DNA of 47,556 nt from Psychromonas algicola (GTDB lineage Bacteria; Pseudomonadota; Gammaproteobacteria; Enterobacterales; Psychromonadaceae). Under the pieces are notes generated by a model. The model saw only the letters and a program-made list of their open reading frames with translations. It did not search any database and was not told where the DNA came from. The stretch spans positions 1-47,556 of the forward strand of contig NZ_SNUB01000028.1 in the NCBI RefSeq assembly GCF_004378355.1, in the 5' to 3' direction. Positions 1 to 10,697 of the stretch are shown piece after piece; the stretch's first letter is position 1; each line of letters begins with the position of its first letter. Made by a program: the position numbers and the translations under genes.

Positions 1-1
1 A

Positions 2-352
2 TTCACAGACAACCGCTATTTGTTTATTTGGGTAACGAGTTTTAAGTGTCATTGCCCATTCATGCAATGCTTTTGGTTTATGTTTGATAATGGAGTAATT
101 ATATATTTCAGTGTGGTTTGGGTGTTCACAGATATCATGTTTTTTATCGGCCCAATCGATACCGATTCAGGTTCATTATCCAAGTCGTTCATGGAAAATA
201 TTCAGCAAGAATATCGCCTTAAAAAAAATACCGTGACTTTAATAGGAAAAGACGGTGGGATTAAATCTCAAAAAAAGAGTGTTGATCTACAAATACTCTT
301 CTCAACCATAGATGCCATGCCAATGCGACAACAAGAAATGCATCTTAAGTAA
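2..352 (+). CDS. DUF4174 family protein, 5'-partial
   Basis: The C-terminal half carries the DUF4174 signature: the string LIGKDGGIK, then a short acidic stretch and IDAMPMRQQEM at the very end. The frame is open back to the first bases of the window, with no stop from position 2, so the gene is probably cut by the window edge. The first in-frame ATG is at 20, but no family-like N-terminus or signal peptide follows it. Residues encoded by about 20-135 are rich in Cys, Phe and Trp and fit the family poorly, so this part may be divergent or damaged. DUF4174 proteins are usually exported proteins of about 120-150 residues of unknown function. A 9-bp hairpin follows the stop. Confidence 0.6.
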   Translation, partial: FTDNRYLFIWVTSFKCHCPFMQCFWFMFDNGVIIYFSVVWVFTDIMFFIGPIDTDSGSLSKSFMENIQQEYRLKKNTVTLIGKDGGIKSQKKSVDLQILFSTIDAMPMRQQEMHLK

Positions 353-354
353 AA

Positions 355-380
355 CAGCAAGCATTACTTTCTGCTTGCTG
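355..380. terminator. hairpin between convergent genes
   Basis: Arms 355-363 (cagcaagca) and 372-380 (tgcttgctg) form a perfect 9-bp stem with an 8-nt loop, followed by a CTTTACTTT stretch. It lies between the DUF4174 stop and the xthA stop, where a shared terminator is expected. Confidence 0.6.
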
Positions 381-408
381 CTTTACTTTATAGTAAGGTT
401 ATTTATGG

Positions 409-1215
409 TTAAGCGAACTCAGTCCAAATAGGGGCGTGATCTGATGGTTTCTCAATTCCTCTTAATTCATAATCAATATCTGCTTCTACTGTTTTTTCTG
501 CCAATGGTGCTGTGGCTAAAACAACATCAATGCGTAAACCACGATTATCATCGAAACCACGAGAGCGGTAATCAAACCAACTGAATTTTTCATTTTCTTC
601 AGGGTGTAACAGACGGAAAGTATCCGTGAAACCAAAATCCATTAAAGTTGCTAACCATTCACGCTCTTCTGGTAAAAAGCTACATTTCTTAGTTTGTAAC
701 CAACGTTTAGCATTCACTTCACCAATACCAATATCTAAATCTAATGGGGAAATATTAATATCACCCATCACTATCACTTGCTCTTCAGCAGTATGATGCT
801 CATTAAGATAAGTATTTAAGTCTTGATAAAATTGACGCTTATAAGGGTACTTCGTTTCATGAGTTTGGTTTTCACCTTGAGGAAAATAACCATTTAAAAT
901 ATGTACAGGCTGTCCGTTTTCATCGTCCACTGTCACCATGATCATACGTTTTTGATGGTCTTCGTTATCAGTAGGGAAGCCATATTGAACAGCCGTTGGT
1001 TTTTGTTTACAGAGCATGGCGACCCCGTAATGGGCTTTTTGCCCATGATAATAAACATGGTATCCCATGGCTTCAACGGCCTCAACAGGGAAAGCATCAT
1101 TGTGTACTTTGATCTCTTGTAGACCAATAACATCAGGCTGGTGTTTATCGATAATTGCTTGTAATTGATGAAGACGAGCGCGAAGCCCATTAATATTAAA
1201 TGAAATAACTTTCAT
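409..1215 (-). CDS. xthA: exodeoxyribonuclease III
   Basis: ExoIII is the main AP endonuclease of base excision repair and also a 3'-5' exonuclease on duplex DNA. The 268-residue product has the length of the E. coli enzyme and aligns end to end by eye. The endonuclease/exonuclease/phosphatase fold residues are all present: Asn7, Glu34 in LQEIK, Tyr110, Asp152 and Asn154 in [10 protein letters not shown], Asp230 in RIDVV, and His260 in PSDHAP. It is monocistronic on the minus strand, and a 12-bp hairpin separates it from the gene upstream. Nothing is unusual; the assignment is secure. Confidence 0.97.
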   Translation of the reverse strand: MKVISFNINGLRARLHQLQAIIDKHQPDVIGLQEIKVHNDAFPVEAVEAMGYHVYYHGQKAHYGVAMLCKQKPTAVQYGFPTDNEDHQKRMIMVTVDDENGQPVHILNGYFPQGENQTHETKYPYKRQFYQDLNTYLNEHHTAEEQVIVMGDINISPLDLDIGIGEVNAKRWLQTKKCSFLPEEREWLATLMDFGFTDTFRLLHPEENEKFSWFDYRSRGFDDNRGLRIDVVLATAPLAEKTVEADIDYELRGIEKPSDHAPIWTEFA

Positions 1216-1264
1216 AGATAAATCGCCCTTTATGGTATGAATCTGAGAATCAAAAGGCTGAATG

Positions 1265-1296
1265 TACCTTGTTGAGCTTATTTACTCAACAAGGTA
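1265..1296. terminator. 12-bp hairpin between the TIGR02647 gene and xthA
   Basis: Arms 1265-1276 and 1285-1296 are perfect inverted repeats (taccttgttgag / ctcaacaaggta) with an 8-nt AT-rich loop. There is no clear T-tract on either strand. It could terminate the minus-strand TIGR02647 gene or reduce read-through into xthA. Confidence 0.5.
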
Positions 1297-1337
1297 ATTA
1301 ATGAAGTTTATTATTTATCGCATTGTTAAGAAATGAT

Positions 1338-1574
1338 TTAAGCTAAAGCAACGAGTACATGATGAAGGTGAGAAGTGATTTCTAAACCACTATCAGTTAA
1401 ATAACCTCCATCGTGCTGTGAAATAAGGCCTTTATCAAAAAGAGATTGTGCAGCTTGAATAACAGACTGGTCGGCATCTTTGTGAACTTTTAATCCTTCT
1501 AGTTGTGACTTTTGAGGGAATTTAGCTAATAGTTTCATTTCTTCGAAAAAAGTATCAGAGTAATTTTTAGTCAT
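1338..1574 (-). CDS. TIGR02647 family small protein
   Basis: This 78-residue protein matches the conserved gammaproteobacterial family TIGR02647 as I remember it: an N-terminal FFEEMKLLAKF segment, then GLKVHKDAD, a helix ending in LFDKGLI, and DGGYLTDSG near the C-terminus. Function is unknown. The small helical make-up with a KGLI..DGGYLT turn resembles a winged-helix-like unit, but that is only an impression. It lies between bamE and xthA on the same strand, with hairpins on both sides, so it is probably transcribed alone. Confidence 0.8.
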   Translation of the reverse strand: MTKNYSDTFFEEMKLLAKFPQKSQLEGLKVHKDADQSVIQAAQSLFDKGLISQHDGGYLTDSGLEITSHLHHVLVALA

Positions 1575-1720
1575 CTTTATTCACTTTTATTGCTGAGAGG
1601 AGTTTTCATCATAGGCTTGGCTTAGCAAAAAGCAAAGTTTACTGAAAGGGAGTTTGGGCTAGATCAATTGACGCTAAAATTTTGTTATTAAAGGTGATTT
1701 GGCGCACTTAAATGCGGTGT

Positions 1721-1747
1721 AAACAGGGATGTTGAGAATCCCTGTTT
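1721..1747. terminator. 10-bp hairpin downstream of bamE
   Basis: Arms 1721-1730 (aaacagggat) and 1738-1747 (atccctgttt) pair perfectly around a 7-nt loop just past the bamE stop. The position suits a terminator for minus-strand bamE, but no T-tract follows on that strand. Confidence 0.5.
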
Positions 1748-1761
1748 GTTAAACTTAGTGG

Positions 1762-2184
1762 CTACTCAGATGTTGGTGGAATTTTAGCTTGTCCACTTTC
1801 TGCGGCTTCGTTAGGTTCATTTTTGCTTTTAGGGTTTTTAATTAACGGATTTTTTTGATCAGTGTTTTCACTGACAATATTCGTTAATTTTCTATTGTTA
1901 AAGGTTAATATAATCTCTGACTGTTGGGCTGGTTGACCGCCTGGTTTTATGTAGCGAATGTAGTACCATTTTGAAGAATCAAATTGGTCTATCAACATAG
2001 GCGAGCCTAATACAAAAATAACTTGCTCCTGTGTCATCCCGATTTCTAATTTTTGTAATTTATCATCTTCAATATAATTACCTTGTGTTACATCTATTTG
2101 ATATACAAATTTATCGTATAAATAAGAGCATCCTGAAACAGAGAAAGCGATCATCAAGCAGGCAAGTATGTTTTTAATTTTCAT
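1762..2184 (-). CDS. bamE: outer membrane assembly lipoprotein BamE
   Basis: BamE (SmpA/OmlA) is a lipoprotein of the BAM complex that inserts beta-barrels into the outer membrane. I start it at the ATG at 2184, giving 140 residues, because MKIKN followed by a hydrophobic core and the lipobox VSGC is a proper lipoprotein signal. A longer frame adds 18 residues that spoil it. Family marks follow: [14 protein letters not shown], then [18 protein letters not shown], and WYYIRY. The tail after about residue 100 is Asn/Lys/Glu-rich and longer than in E. coli. It is divergent from hemA, separated by about 245 bp that must hold both promoters. Confidence 0.93.
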   Translation of the reverse strand: MKIKNILACLMIAFSVSGCSYLYDKFVYQIDVTQGNYIEDDKLQKLEIGMTQEQVIFVLGSPMLIDQFDSSKWYYIRYIKPGGQPAQQSEIILTFNNRKLTNIVSENTDQKNPLIKNPKSKNEPNEAAESGQAKIPPTSE

Positions 2185-2429
2185 AGTCTCGTCAATATGT
2201 AAGTGATAAATATTTGGGCTCTGATAATACCCAAGCAAAGCATATATGTAAAAATATAAGCGAATAAATGTTATGTTTGTGCTCTATTAGACAACCGTTT
2301 TCGCTTAATTGTTTAAAAATAAAACTAAATAGCCAACAGAAACAGAGTTAGCTTTAAATTTGCCGCAAATTTACGTAGAATTCAGCTCTTTTGTTTTTCT
2401 CCACTTTCTTGTAACTGTGAATTATATAA

Positions 2430-3695
2430 ATGCCACTATTTGCGTTAGGAATTAATCATCAAACAGCCTCTGTCAGGTTAAGAGAGCAGGTTGCCTTTGC
2501 GCCTGAATCTTTATTACCCGCCTATGCTGATTTGTTAGCGCAACCTTTTGTTGAAGGTGCGGTGATCATATCAACCTGTAATCGCACAGAGATTTATTGT
2601 GATTTTGATGGTGAGCAGAATACGCAGTTATTAAATTGGTTAACGCAATTTCATCAACTTGAAGCCGGCAGTTTCGATAATAACTTTTATTGTTATCGTG
2701 ATCAGGAAGCCGTGGCACATTTGTTTAGAGTTTCCTGTGGTTTAGATTCACTTGTACTAGGTGAACCTCAAATCTTAGGGCAAATTAAACAGGCTTTTGC
2801 GACAGCAAGCCAAGCCCAAGCGGTTAATAAAATCGTCAATAAATGGTTTCAACATGCCTTCAGTGTGGCTAAACGAGTTCGTACAGAAACACAAATAGGT
2901 GCCAATGCTATTTCAGTGGCTTTTGCGGCTGTTTGTTTAGCGAGACAGATTTTCAGTGATTTAAAACAGAGTCGAGTTTTATTAATTGGTGCTGGTGAAA
3001 CCATCGAATTAGTGGGTAAATATTTACTTGAACATGAAGTGCCTAATATCACTATTGCCAATCGCACCTTAGCAAGAGCAATGGATCTGGTTGAACAATT
3101 TGATGCAACAGCTATTACTTTAGGTGAAATACCAAACCATCTTGCTGAATCAGATATTATTATTTCTTCAACGGCGAGCCCATTACCTATTATTGGTAAA
3201 GGCATGGTCGAAACTGCCTTAAAAAGTCGTCGTCATCAACCTATGTTATTTATTGATATTGCAGTGCCTCGTGATATCGAAGCACAAGTCTCTGAATTAA
3301 ACGATGCTTATCTTTATAGTGTCGATGACTTACAGGGAATTATTGAAGAGAACAAACAAGCTAGAGTTGAAGCAGCAATTGAAGCTGAGAAAATTATAGT
3401 GACCTGCGTTGATGATTTCAGCGCATGGCAAGAATCATTAAAAGCGGTTGAAAGTATCCGTTTATATCGTCAAAACAGCGAGCAATTAAGAGATGAATTA
3501 TTACAACGTGCTATTACTGCATTAGCGAATGGTAGCGATAGTGAGAAAGTATTAAAAGAATTTGCATTTAAATTAACTAATAAATTAATTCATCATCCAA
3601 GCCAAGCTCTGAGTAGTGTAAGCCAATCGGGTAATGAACAAGATTTAGCGTTAATCAGAATGACGTTGGGGTTAACCCAGCAAGATGAGTTATAA
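2430..3695 (+). CDS. hemA: glutamyl-tRNA reductase
   Basis: HemA reduces glutamyl-tRNA(Glu) to glutamate-1-semialdehyde with NADPH, the first step of C5 tetrapyrrole synthesis. The 421-residue protein has the N-terminal MPLFALGINHQTA, the catalytic Cys50 in ISTCNRTEIYC, the conserved GLDSLVLGEPQILGQIK, and the NADPH-binding VLLIGAGE. The C-terminal dimerisation helices end the protein. It heads the plus-strand run hemA-prfA-prmC, an order common in gammaproteobacteria, with prfA 51 bp downstream. I see no strong Shine-Dalgarno sequence before the ATG. Function is secure. Confidence 0.97.
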   Translation: MPLFALGINHQTASVRLREQVAFAPESLLPAYADLLAQPFVEGAVIISTCNRTEIYCDFDGEQNTQLLNWLTQFHQLEAGSFDNNFYCYRDQEAVAHLFRVSCGLDSLVLGEPQILGQIKQAFATASQAQAVNKIVNKWFQHAFSVAKRVRTETQIGANAISVAFAAVCLARQIFSDLKQSRVLLIGAGETIELVGKYLLEHEVPNITIANRTLARAMDLVEQFDATAITLGEIPNHLAESDIIISSTASPLPIIGKGMVETALKSRRHQPMLFIDIAVPRDIEAQVSELNDAYLYSVDDLQGIIEENKQARVEAAIEAEKIIVTCVDDFSAWQESLKAVESIRLYRQNSEQLRDELLQRAITALANGSDSEKVLKEFAFKLTNKLIHHPSQALSSVSQSGNEQDLALIRMTLGLTQQDEL

Positions 3696-3746
3696 CGAAT
3701 ACGAACAGTAGCTTAGCTATTAACCTATTCATAAAAAGAGAAAAAC

Positions 3747-4838
3747 ATGAAAGCATCAATTGTTGCAAAATTAGAAATATTAGTTGAACGCTATGAAGAA
3801 GTTCAAGCGTTATTAGGTGATTCAGATACCATTAATGATCAAACCAAGTACCGCGAATTAACCAAAGAATACTCTCAGTTAGAAGAAGTTGTTTTGTGCT
3901 TTAAAGCTTTCCAGTCGGCACAAGAAGATCAGGCTGCCGCTGAGTTAATGTTAGAAGATGATGACGAAGATATGCGTTTGATGGCGGAAGATGAAGTCGT
4001 TGAAGCTAAAGCAACCGTTGAAAAGCTAGCTGATGATTTGCAAATCTTACTTTTACCAAAAGATCCAAATGATGATCGTAACTGTTTCATTGAGATTCGC
4101 GCCGGTGCAGGTGGTGATGAAGCGGCTATTTTTGCAGGAAATTTATTCCGTATGTACAGTAAGTATTGTGATAGCAAAAAATGGCGAGTAACTGTCATGA
4201 ATAGCAACGAAAGTGATCAAGGTGGTTACAAAGAAGTTATTATGCAAGTTGAAGGCGAGGGCGCATACGGTTTAATGAAGTTTGAGTCAGGTGGTCACCG
4301 TGTTCAACGTGTTCCAGAAACTGAATCTCAAGGTCGTATTCATACTTCTGCATGTACTGTTGTCGTGATGCCTGAAATTCCTGAATCAGAAGCGATTTCG
4401 ATTAATCCTGCGGATCTAAAAGTCGATACTTTCCGTGCCTCGGGCGCCGGTGGTCAGCACGTTAATAAAACCGATTCAGCCATTCGTATCACTCACGTTC
4501 CAACTGGGACAGTAGTAGAATGTCAAGATCAACGCTCACAGCATAAAAACCGTGCACAAGCGATGTCGGTACTACAAGCGCGCTTACAACAAGCGGAAGA
4601 TGAAAAAAACAACTCAGAAGAGCAAGATATTCGTCGTAGCTTAGTGGCAAGTGGCGATCGAAGTGAACGTATCCGTACTTACAACTACCCACAAGGTCGT
4701 GTAAGTGATCACCGTATTAATCTGACTATTTATCGTTTAAATGAAGTGTTAGAAGGTGAACTAGACGCATTGCTTGATCCAATTTTACAGGAAGACCAAG
4801 CGGACAAATTAGCCGCTCTTGCACAAGGTACACTGTAA
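3747..4838 (+). CDS. prfA: peptide chain release factor 1
   Basis: RF1 reads UAA and UAG stop codons and triggers peptide release. The 363-residue product has the class I release factor layout. GAGGDEAA is near residue 120, the stop-codon recognition tripeptide is Pro190-Glu191-Thr192 (PxT) in [14 protein letters not shown], and the catalytic GGQ is at 235-237 in [11 protein letters not shown]. The first 100 residues form the acidic helical domain and contain a run of Asp/Glu. A Shine-Dalgarno-like aaagaga precedes the ATG. prmC, which methylates the GGQ glutamine, begins immediately after the stop. Confidence 0.97.
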   Translation: MKASIVAKLEILVERYEEVQALLGDSDTINDQTKYRELTKEYSQLEEVVLCFKAFQSAQEDQAAAELMLEDDDEDMRLMAEDEVVEAKATVEKLADDLQILLLPKDPNDDRNCFIEIRAGAGGDEAAIFAGNLFRMYSKYCDSKKWRVTVMNSNESDQGGYKEVIMQVEGEGAYGLMKFESGGHRVQRVPETESQGRIHTSACTVVVMPEIPESEAISINPADLKVDTFRASGAGGQHVNKTDSAIRITHVPTGTVVECQDQRSQHKNRAQAMSVLQARLQQAEDEKNNSEEQDIRRSLVASGDRSERIRTYNYPQGRVSDHRINLTIYRLNEVLEGELDALLDPILQEDQADKLAALAQGTL

Positions 4839-5678
4839 TTGCGTATTGATGATGCGTTAGTGTGGGCAGAGTCTTTGCTAGTCAATAGCGATTCTGCTTT
4901 ATTAGATGCGCAGGTCTTATTAGCTTTTACATTAGGTAAAGAAACTATTTATTTGATGACTTGGCCTGAACGTGAGCTAACCGCTAAGCAGCAGACTGAA
5001 TTTGAAAGTTTGATAGAAAAACGTGTGGCTGGTCAACCCGTTGCTCATTTAACGGGGGAGCGTGAATTTTGGTCGTTATCATTAAAGGTCAATAACAGTA
5101 CCTTAATACCAAGGCCCGATACTGAAGTGCTGGTTGAGATTGCACTTGAAAAAGCCCTTGAAAAGGCACAAACCAATCTACATATCTTAGACTTAGGAAC
5201 GGGGACTGGTGCAATTATTCTAGCACTTGCCAGTGAACTACCTAATGCTACATGCGTTGGTGTTGATGCAAATAAAGAAGCCGTTAAACTTGCCAATGAG
5301 AACCGCGAGCATTTGGCTTTCGATAATGTACAAATAAAGCAAAGCAATTGGTTTGAAAATATAGAAGGGCAATTCGATATTATTGTGAGCAATCCTCCCT
5401 ATATCGATAAAAAAGACCATCATTTATCTCAAGGTGATGTCCGTTTTGAGCCTCTCTCTGCCTTAGTGGCTAATGAGCAAGGGTTATCTGATATTCGTCA
5501 TATTTGTGAAAATGCTGACGCATATTTAAAGGCCAATGGCTGTTTGTTGTTCGAACATGGTTTCGAGCAAGCAGAAGCAGTACAAAAGATATTCACTGAT
5601 TGTGCTTTTATTAATATTAAAAGTTATCAAGATTACGCTGGTAATGATCGTGTTACATTAGGGTATAAAGCGTTTTAA
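4839..5678 (+). CDS. prmC: release factor glutamine N5-methyltransferase
   Basis: PrmC (HemK) methylates the glutamine of the GGQ motif in RF1 and RF2 using S-adenosylmethionine. The 279-residue protein has the AdoMet-binding LDLGTGTGAI at 118-126 and the amide methyltransferase motif NPPY at 185-188. Its N-terminal helical domain binds the release factor. The start is a TTG directly after the prfA TAA with no gap, so the two are probably translationally coupled. An AAGG lies about 10 nt upstream, inside prfA. No ATG occurs nearby in frame, which supports the TTG. Confidence 0.96.
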   Translation: MRIDDALVWAESLLVNSDSALLDAQVLLAFTLGKETIYLMTWPERELTAKQQTEFESLIEKRVAGQPVAHLTGEREFWSLSLKVNNSTLIPRPDTEVLVEIALEKALEKAQTNLHILDLGTGTGAIILALASELPNATCVGVDANKEAVKLANENREHLAFDNVQIKQSNWFENIEGQFDIIVSNPPYIDKKDHHLSQGDVRFEPLSALVANEQGLSDIRHICENADAYLKANGCLLFEHGFEQAEAVQKIFTDCAFINIKSYQDYAGNDRVTLGYKAF

Positions 5679-5702
5679 ATAATTATTATAAGTAGGGAAA
5701 TT

Positions 5703-6089
5703 ATGTATTCAATTTTAAAGCATGCACACCTAACGTTTATTTTATTAGCCGTTGTTATGTTTATATTACGTTTTTACTGGTTGAAGTCAGGCCATCCAAA
5801 TTCACAAAAAGCGGTTTATAAGAAAATACACATACATTCTAATGTCACTATTGTTGTGTTAGGTATCGTATTAATGGGGTTATTGCATTTTAATCCGTTG
5901 GTTGCGAGCGGTTACTGGTTATTAGAAAAGCTAATTGCTTTTGTTGCTTATTTTATCATGGTGCAAGTGGCACTGAAGGAACAAACAAAATCACATATAC
6001 AATGGTTAACTTTTATCGGGGCATTTGGTTGGTTAATTTTCATTGCTAAATTGGCTATTACAAAACAAGCCATTTTCTTAGTGGGGTAA
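5703..6089 (+). CDS. sirB2: SirB2 family membrane protein
   Basis: This 128-residue protein has about four hydrophobic segments (roughly 8-24, 46-64, 72-92 and 100-123), with an early His (KHAHLTF) and RFYWL, as in the SirB2 family. SirB2 was named as a putative invasion gene activator in Salmonella; the biochemical role is unknown. It lies in the usual place between prmC and sirB1-kdsA. The intergenic gap to sirB1 is only 2 bp, so they are surely cotranscribed. A Shine-Dalgarno-like aagtaggg lies before the ATG. Confidence 0.88.
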   Translation: MYSILKHAHLTFILLAVVMFILRFYWLKSGHPNSQKAVYKKIHIHSNVTIVVLGIVLMGLLHFNPLVASGYWLLEKLIAFVAYFIMVQVALKEQTKSHIQWLTFIGAFGWLIFIAKLAITKQAIFLVG

Positions 6090-6091
6090 TT

Positions 6092-6994
6092 GTGGAATTA
6101 GATGAACAAAATCTTATTGAGCAACCGATAACGGAAGCATTAGTTGAACCCTTGATTGCGGAGCAAAATAATGTTGATTTAAACATTATTCATGAAGATA
6201 TCGATTACAGTCAATATTCGTTATTACAACTAGCTGTAATGACTGAATATGAGATAACAGGGCAATCTGTGATCGAATTTCAAGATGCATTACGTTTGCA
6301 AATGATTGTGCTTAAATCTCAGTTTAAAAAAGAGACCTTGCACGACCTAGATAAGTTAAAACTTTTATTAACTCATGTTTATGATAAACAGGGTTTTTGT
6401 GGCGATTGGAAAACATTTTTTAAAGTTAAAAACATATTGTTATCCAAGGTATTAAAACGTCGTAAAGGTGTGCCTATTAGCTTAGGCATTTTATTAATTG
6501 AAATGCTTAAAGAAACAGGTTTTGAAGCAAATGGAATTTGTTTTCCAAGCGGCTTTATTGTGCAAGTCGATCTTGAAGGGAAAGTTATCTATATCGATCC
6601 TTTTAATGGAGAATTAGTTGATACTGCACATTTGGAATTAAAAGTTCGTGGTCAATTAGGTAATCATGCACGCTTAACACCTGAGATGTTAAAGGTTGAT
6701 AATAATGAAACCATTATTAAACGTTATATTAGCGTTTTAAAAGCATCTTATATGCAAGCTGATAAAGTGGAACTTGCTTTATTATGTAGTGATATTTTAT
6801 TACGTCTTGATCCTGATGATGCTTATGAAGTAAGAGATCGTGGTTTTCTATTCCAGCAACTGGATTGTTTTCAGTTAGCCTGTAATGATTTTACTTATTT
6901 CATTGAGCAGTGCCCTAAAGATCCTATTGTGAGTTTGCTACAACAACAAATTACGCGAATGAGTGAAGAGTTAAATACTCAAACCATTCATTAA
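6092..6994 (+). CDS. sirB1: SirB1 family protein (transglutaminase-like / TPR)
   Basis: The 300-residue protein starts at a GTG two bases after the sirB2 stop, with a GGGG Shine-Dalgarno core inside the sirB2 end. The central part has the SirB1 (YchA) hallmarks: LLSKVLKRRKGVPISLGILLIEM, a GF.ANGICFPSGFIVQ segment with a Cys, and IYIDPFNGELV, which fit the transglutaminase-like fold. The C-terminal 80 residues resemble tetratricopeptide helices (LALLCSDILLRLDPDD, then DRGFLFQQLDCFQLACNDFTYF). The N-terminal 35 residues are acidic and extend beyond E. coli YchA. Cellular role is unknown. Confidence 0.88.
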   Translation: MELDEQNLIEQPITEALVEPLIAEQNNVDLNIIHEDIDYSQYSLLQLAVMTEYEITGQSVIEFQDALRLQMIVLKSQFKKETLHDLDKLKLLLTHVYDKQGFCGDWKTFFKVKNILLSKVLKRRKGVPISLGILLIEMLKETGFEANGICFPSGFIVQVDLEGKVIYIDPFNGELVDTAHLELKVRGQLGNHARLTPEMLKVDNNETIIKRYISVLKASYMQADKVELALLCSDILLRLDPDDAYEVRDRGFLFQQLDCFQLACNDFTYFIEQCPKDPIVSLLQQQITRMSEELNTQTIH

Positions 6995-7018
6995 TTAACA
7001 ATTTATAACTTTTGTTAA

Positions 7019-8294
<1,276 letters not shown>

Positions 8295-8335
8295 AGATTC
8301 GCATTATTTTAACCAATGAGTGAATTGAGGTTGGT

Positions 8336-9421
8336 ATGTTAGGTATTCTATTATATTGTCGTCCGGGTTTCGAAAATGATTGTGCTAACGAAATTCAAGC
8401 AAAAGCAAGTGAGTTGGAAGTGTTTGGCTATATCAAAACACTTAAAAATAGCGGCTTTGTTTTATATCATTGTTATGACCCATCACAAGTAGAATCGCTA
8501 GCTGAGCAACTAAACTTTACGCAACTAATTTTTGCCCGACAAATGATTGTTGCCGTGGCCTTGCTTGAAGATTTACCCGCTGAAGATCGTATCGCTCCTA
8601 TCTTGGAAATCACACGAAACTTACCGATGGCTGGTGATGTTTACGTTGAATGTCCTGAAGGTGATGAAACTAAACCTTTGCTTACTTTCTGCCGTAAGTT
8701 TACAGTTCCTTTTAGACAAAAACTCAAACAGAATAATAATTTAACCAATAAAGAGAATCCGAAAAAACGCCGTTTACATGTTTGTTTTATGGATTATGAA
8801 ACCGCTTATGTTGGTTATTCAATTCCTAATAATCGTAGTGAAGAGCATATGGGGATCACGCGTTTACGTTTTCCCAATGACGCGCCAAGTCGTTCGACAT
8901 TGAAGCTAGATGAAGCTTTTCAAACCTTCTTAACCAAAGAAGAGCAAGCGTTACGTGCTCATTCAGGTTTACGTGCCGTGGATTTAGGTGCTTGTCCAGG
9001 TGGCTGGACTTATCAATTAGTACGACGCGGTATGTTTGTAAGTTGTGTTGATAACGGTGCAATGGCTGAAAGTTTAATGGACACGGGGCAAGTAACGCAT
9101 TACATGGAAGATGGATTTAAATTTGAGCCTGAGCGTAAAAATATCCATTGGTTAGTCTGTGACATGATTGAAAAACCAAAGCGTGTCGCTAAATTGATGG
9201 GGCAATGGTTGATTGATGGTTGGTGTAAAGAGGCTATTTTTAACCTTAAGTTACCAATGAAACAACGCTATCAAGAAGCAACGGATGATTTGAAAATACT
9301 AACAGATATGATTGATGAAGCAGGGTTTAATTATGAACTACAAGCGAAGCATTTGTATCATGATAGAGAAGAAATAACGGTACATGTTCGTTTAACTGAT
9401 AAAATTTACGGCCCATTATAA
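8336..9421 (+). CDS. rlmM: 23S rRNA C2498 2'-O-ribose methyltransferase
   Basis: RlmM (YgdE) methylates the ribose of C2498 in 23S rRNA using AdoMet. The 361-residue protein starts LGILLYCRPGFENDCANEI. Its N-terminal THUMP-like part is followed by a Rossmann domain with AVDLGACPGGWTYQLVRRG near residue 218, CDMIEKP, and the catalytic-type FNLKLPMKQRY. Length equals the family norm. It follows the DUF423 gene and ends at a strong terminator. Confidence 0.95.
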   Translation: MLGILLYCRPGFENDCANEIQAKASELEVFGYIKTLKNSGFVLYHCYDPSQVESLAEQLNFTQLIFARQMIVAVALLEDLPAEDRIAPILEITRNLPMAGDVYVECPEGDETKPLLTFCRKFTVPFRQKLKQNNNLTNKENPKKRRLHVCFMDYETAYVGYSIPNNRSEEHMGITRLRFPNDAPSRSTLKLDEAFQTFLTKEEQALRAHSGLRAVDLGACPGGWTYQLVRRGMFVSCVDNGAMAESLMDTGQVTHYMEDGFKFEPERKNIHWLVCDMIEKPKRVAKLMGQWLIDGWCKEAIFNLKLPMKQRYQEATDDLKILTDMIDEAGFNYELQAKHLYHDREEITVHVRLTDKIYGPL

Positions 9422-9438
9422 AGGACTTGTAAGAATAG

Positions 9439-9472
9439 AAATAAGAGCTGTTTGAAAACAGCTCTTATTTTT
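9439..9472. terminator. bidirectional terminator between rlmM and alaA
   Basis: Arms 9439-9453 and 9456-9470 are perfect inverted repeats (AAATAAGAGCTGTTT against its complement); the inner pairs leave a TGAA-type loop. The plus-strand copy runs into T residues, and the minus-strand copy exits into a T-rich stretch. It sits between convergent stops. Confidence 0.9.
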
Positions 9473-9482
9473 AAAAAAAAGC

Positions 9483-10697
9483 TTATTGACTGTAACCATC
9501 TAAGAAATTACCAATCTTCTTAATCGCAGTTGCCATTTCATCTACACGCGGTAAACAAACAATGCGGAAATGATCCGGTTTGTGCCAGTTAAATCCCGTG
9601 CCTTGTACGATCAATATTTTTTCTTCCATTAATAAATCCATCGCAAAACGTTGATCATCTTTAATGTTAAAACGTTTTTGATCTAATTTAGGAAACAGGT
9701 ATAAAGCACCATTTGGTTTCGCACATGAAATACCTGGAATATCGTTTAATAGTTTCCAAGCTGTTTGCGTTTGGTCATATAAACGCCCACCCGGTACGAT
9801 TAATTCATTGATACTTTGGTAGCCACCTAATGAGGTTTGAATGGCATGTTGCATCGGTACATTCGCACATAATCGCATGCTCGCAAGGATTTCAATCCCT
9901 GATATATAATCTCGAGCCTGTTTTTTCGCGCCGCTGATCATCATCCAACCGACACGGAATCCACACACTCGATAAGCTTTAGATAAACCATCGAAAGTCA
10001 CAATGAGTATATCATCAGCCAATGTTGCCAATGGAATATGTACCGCATCGTCATAAACAATTTTTGAATAGATTTCGTCGGAAAATACAATGAGGTTATG
10101 TTGGCGTGCTAATTCGACAATTTGCTCTAACAGTTCTTTGCTGTAAACCGCACCCGTTGGATTGTTTGGATTAATTAAAACAATGCCTTTAGTGCGAGAG
10201 GTTATTTTAGATTTGATATCATCAATATCTGGAAACCAGTCAGATTCTTCATCACAAACATAATGTACTGCTTTACCGCCAGAGAGATTAGCCGCTGCCG
10301 TCCATAATGGATAATCCGGAGCTGGTACTAATAATTCGTCGCCGTTATTCAGTAAACCTTGCATTGCCATTACAATCAATTCACTGACACCGTTACCAAT
10401 ATAAATATCATCGGTATCTAATGATAATAAACCTTTTGCTTGATAGTGTTGCATCACCGCTTTACGCGCAGAAAACAAGCCTTTGCTGTCACAGTAACCT
10501 TGGCTATTAGGAAAGTTTTTTATAACATCAATCAATACTTCTTCTGGGGCTTCAAAACCAAATTGGGCGGGATTACCAATGTTCAATTTAAGAATGCGTT
10601 GGCCTTCTTCTTCTAATTTCAGTGCTTGTTTTAGCACTGGACCACGAATGTCGTAGCAGACATTATCTAATTTATTTGAACGAATAATCGAATACAT
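9483..10697 (-). CDS. alaA: alanine transaminase, PLP fold type I
   Basis: AlaA (YfbQ) makes L-alanine from pyruvate and glutamate. The 404-residue protein matches the E. coli enzyme closely: MYSIIRSNKLDNVCYDIRGP at the start, NPNNPTG at 177-182 with Asn179, FSDEIYSKI at 205-213, and the PLP Schiff-base lysine Lys240 in DGLSKAYRVCGFRVGW. It is monocistronic on the minus strand and divergent from metR, with about 220 bp of very AT-rich sequence between them. Confidence 0.95.
   Translation of the reverse strand: MYSIIRSNKLDNVCYDIRGPVLKQALKLEEEGQRILKLNIGNPAQFGFEAPEEVLIDVIKNFPNSQGYCDSKGLFSARKAVMQHYQAKGLLSLDTDDIYIGNGVSELIVMAMQGLLNNGDELLVPAPDYPLWTAAANLSGGKAVHYVCDEESDWFPDIDDIKSKITSRTKGIVLINPNNPTGAVYSKELLEQIVELARQHNLIVFSDEIYSKIVYDDAVHIPLATLADDILIVTFDGLSKAYRVCGFRVGWMMISGAKKQARDYISGIEILASMRLCANVPMQHAIQTSLGGYQSINELIVPGGRLYDQTQTAWKLLNDIPGISCAKPNGALYLFPKLDQKRFNIKDDQRFAMDLLMEEKILIVQGTGFNWHKPDHFRIVCLPRVDEMATAIKKIGNFLDGYSQ

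Noticed and set aside
942-1190. Overlapping ORFs on both strands inside xthA (also 901-1122)
   Set aside because: They are shadow frames of a fully conserved gene.
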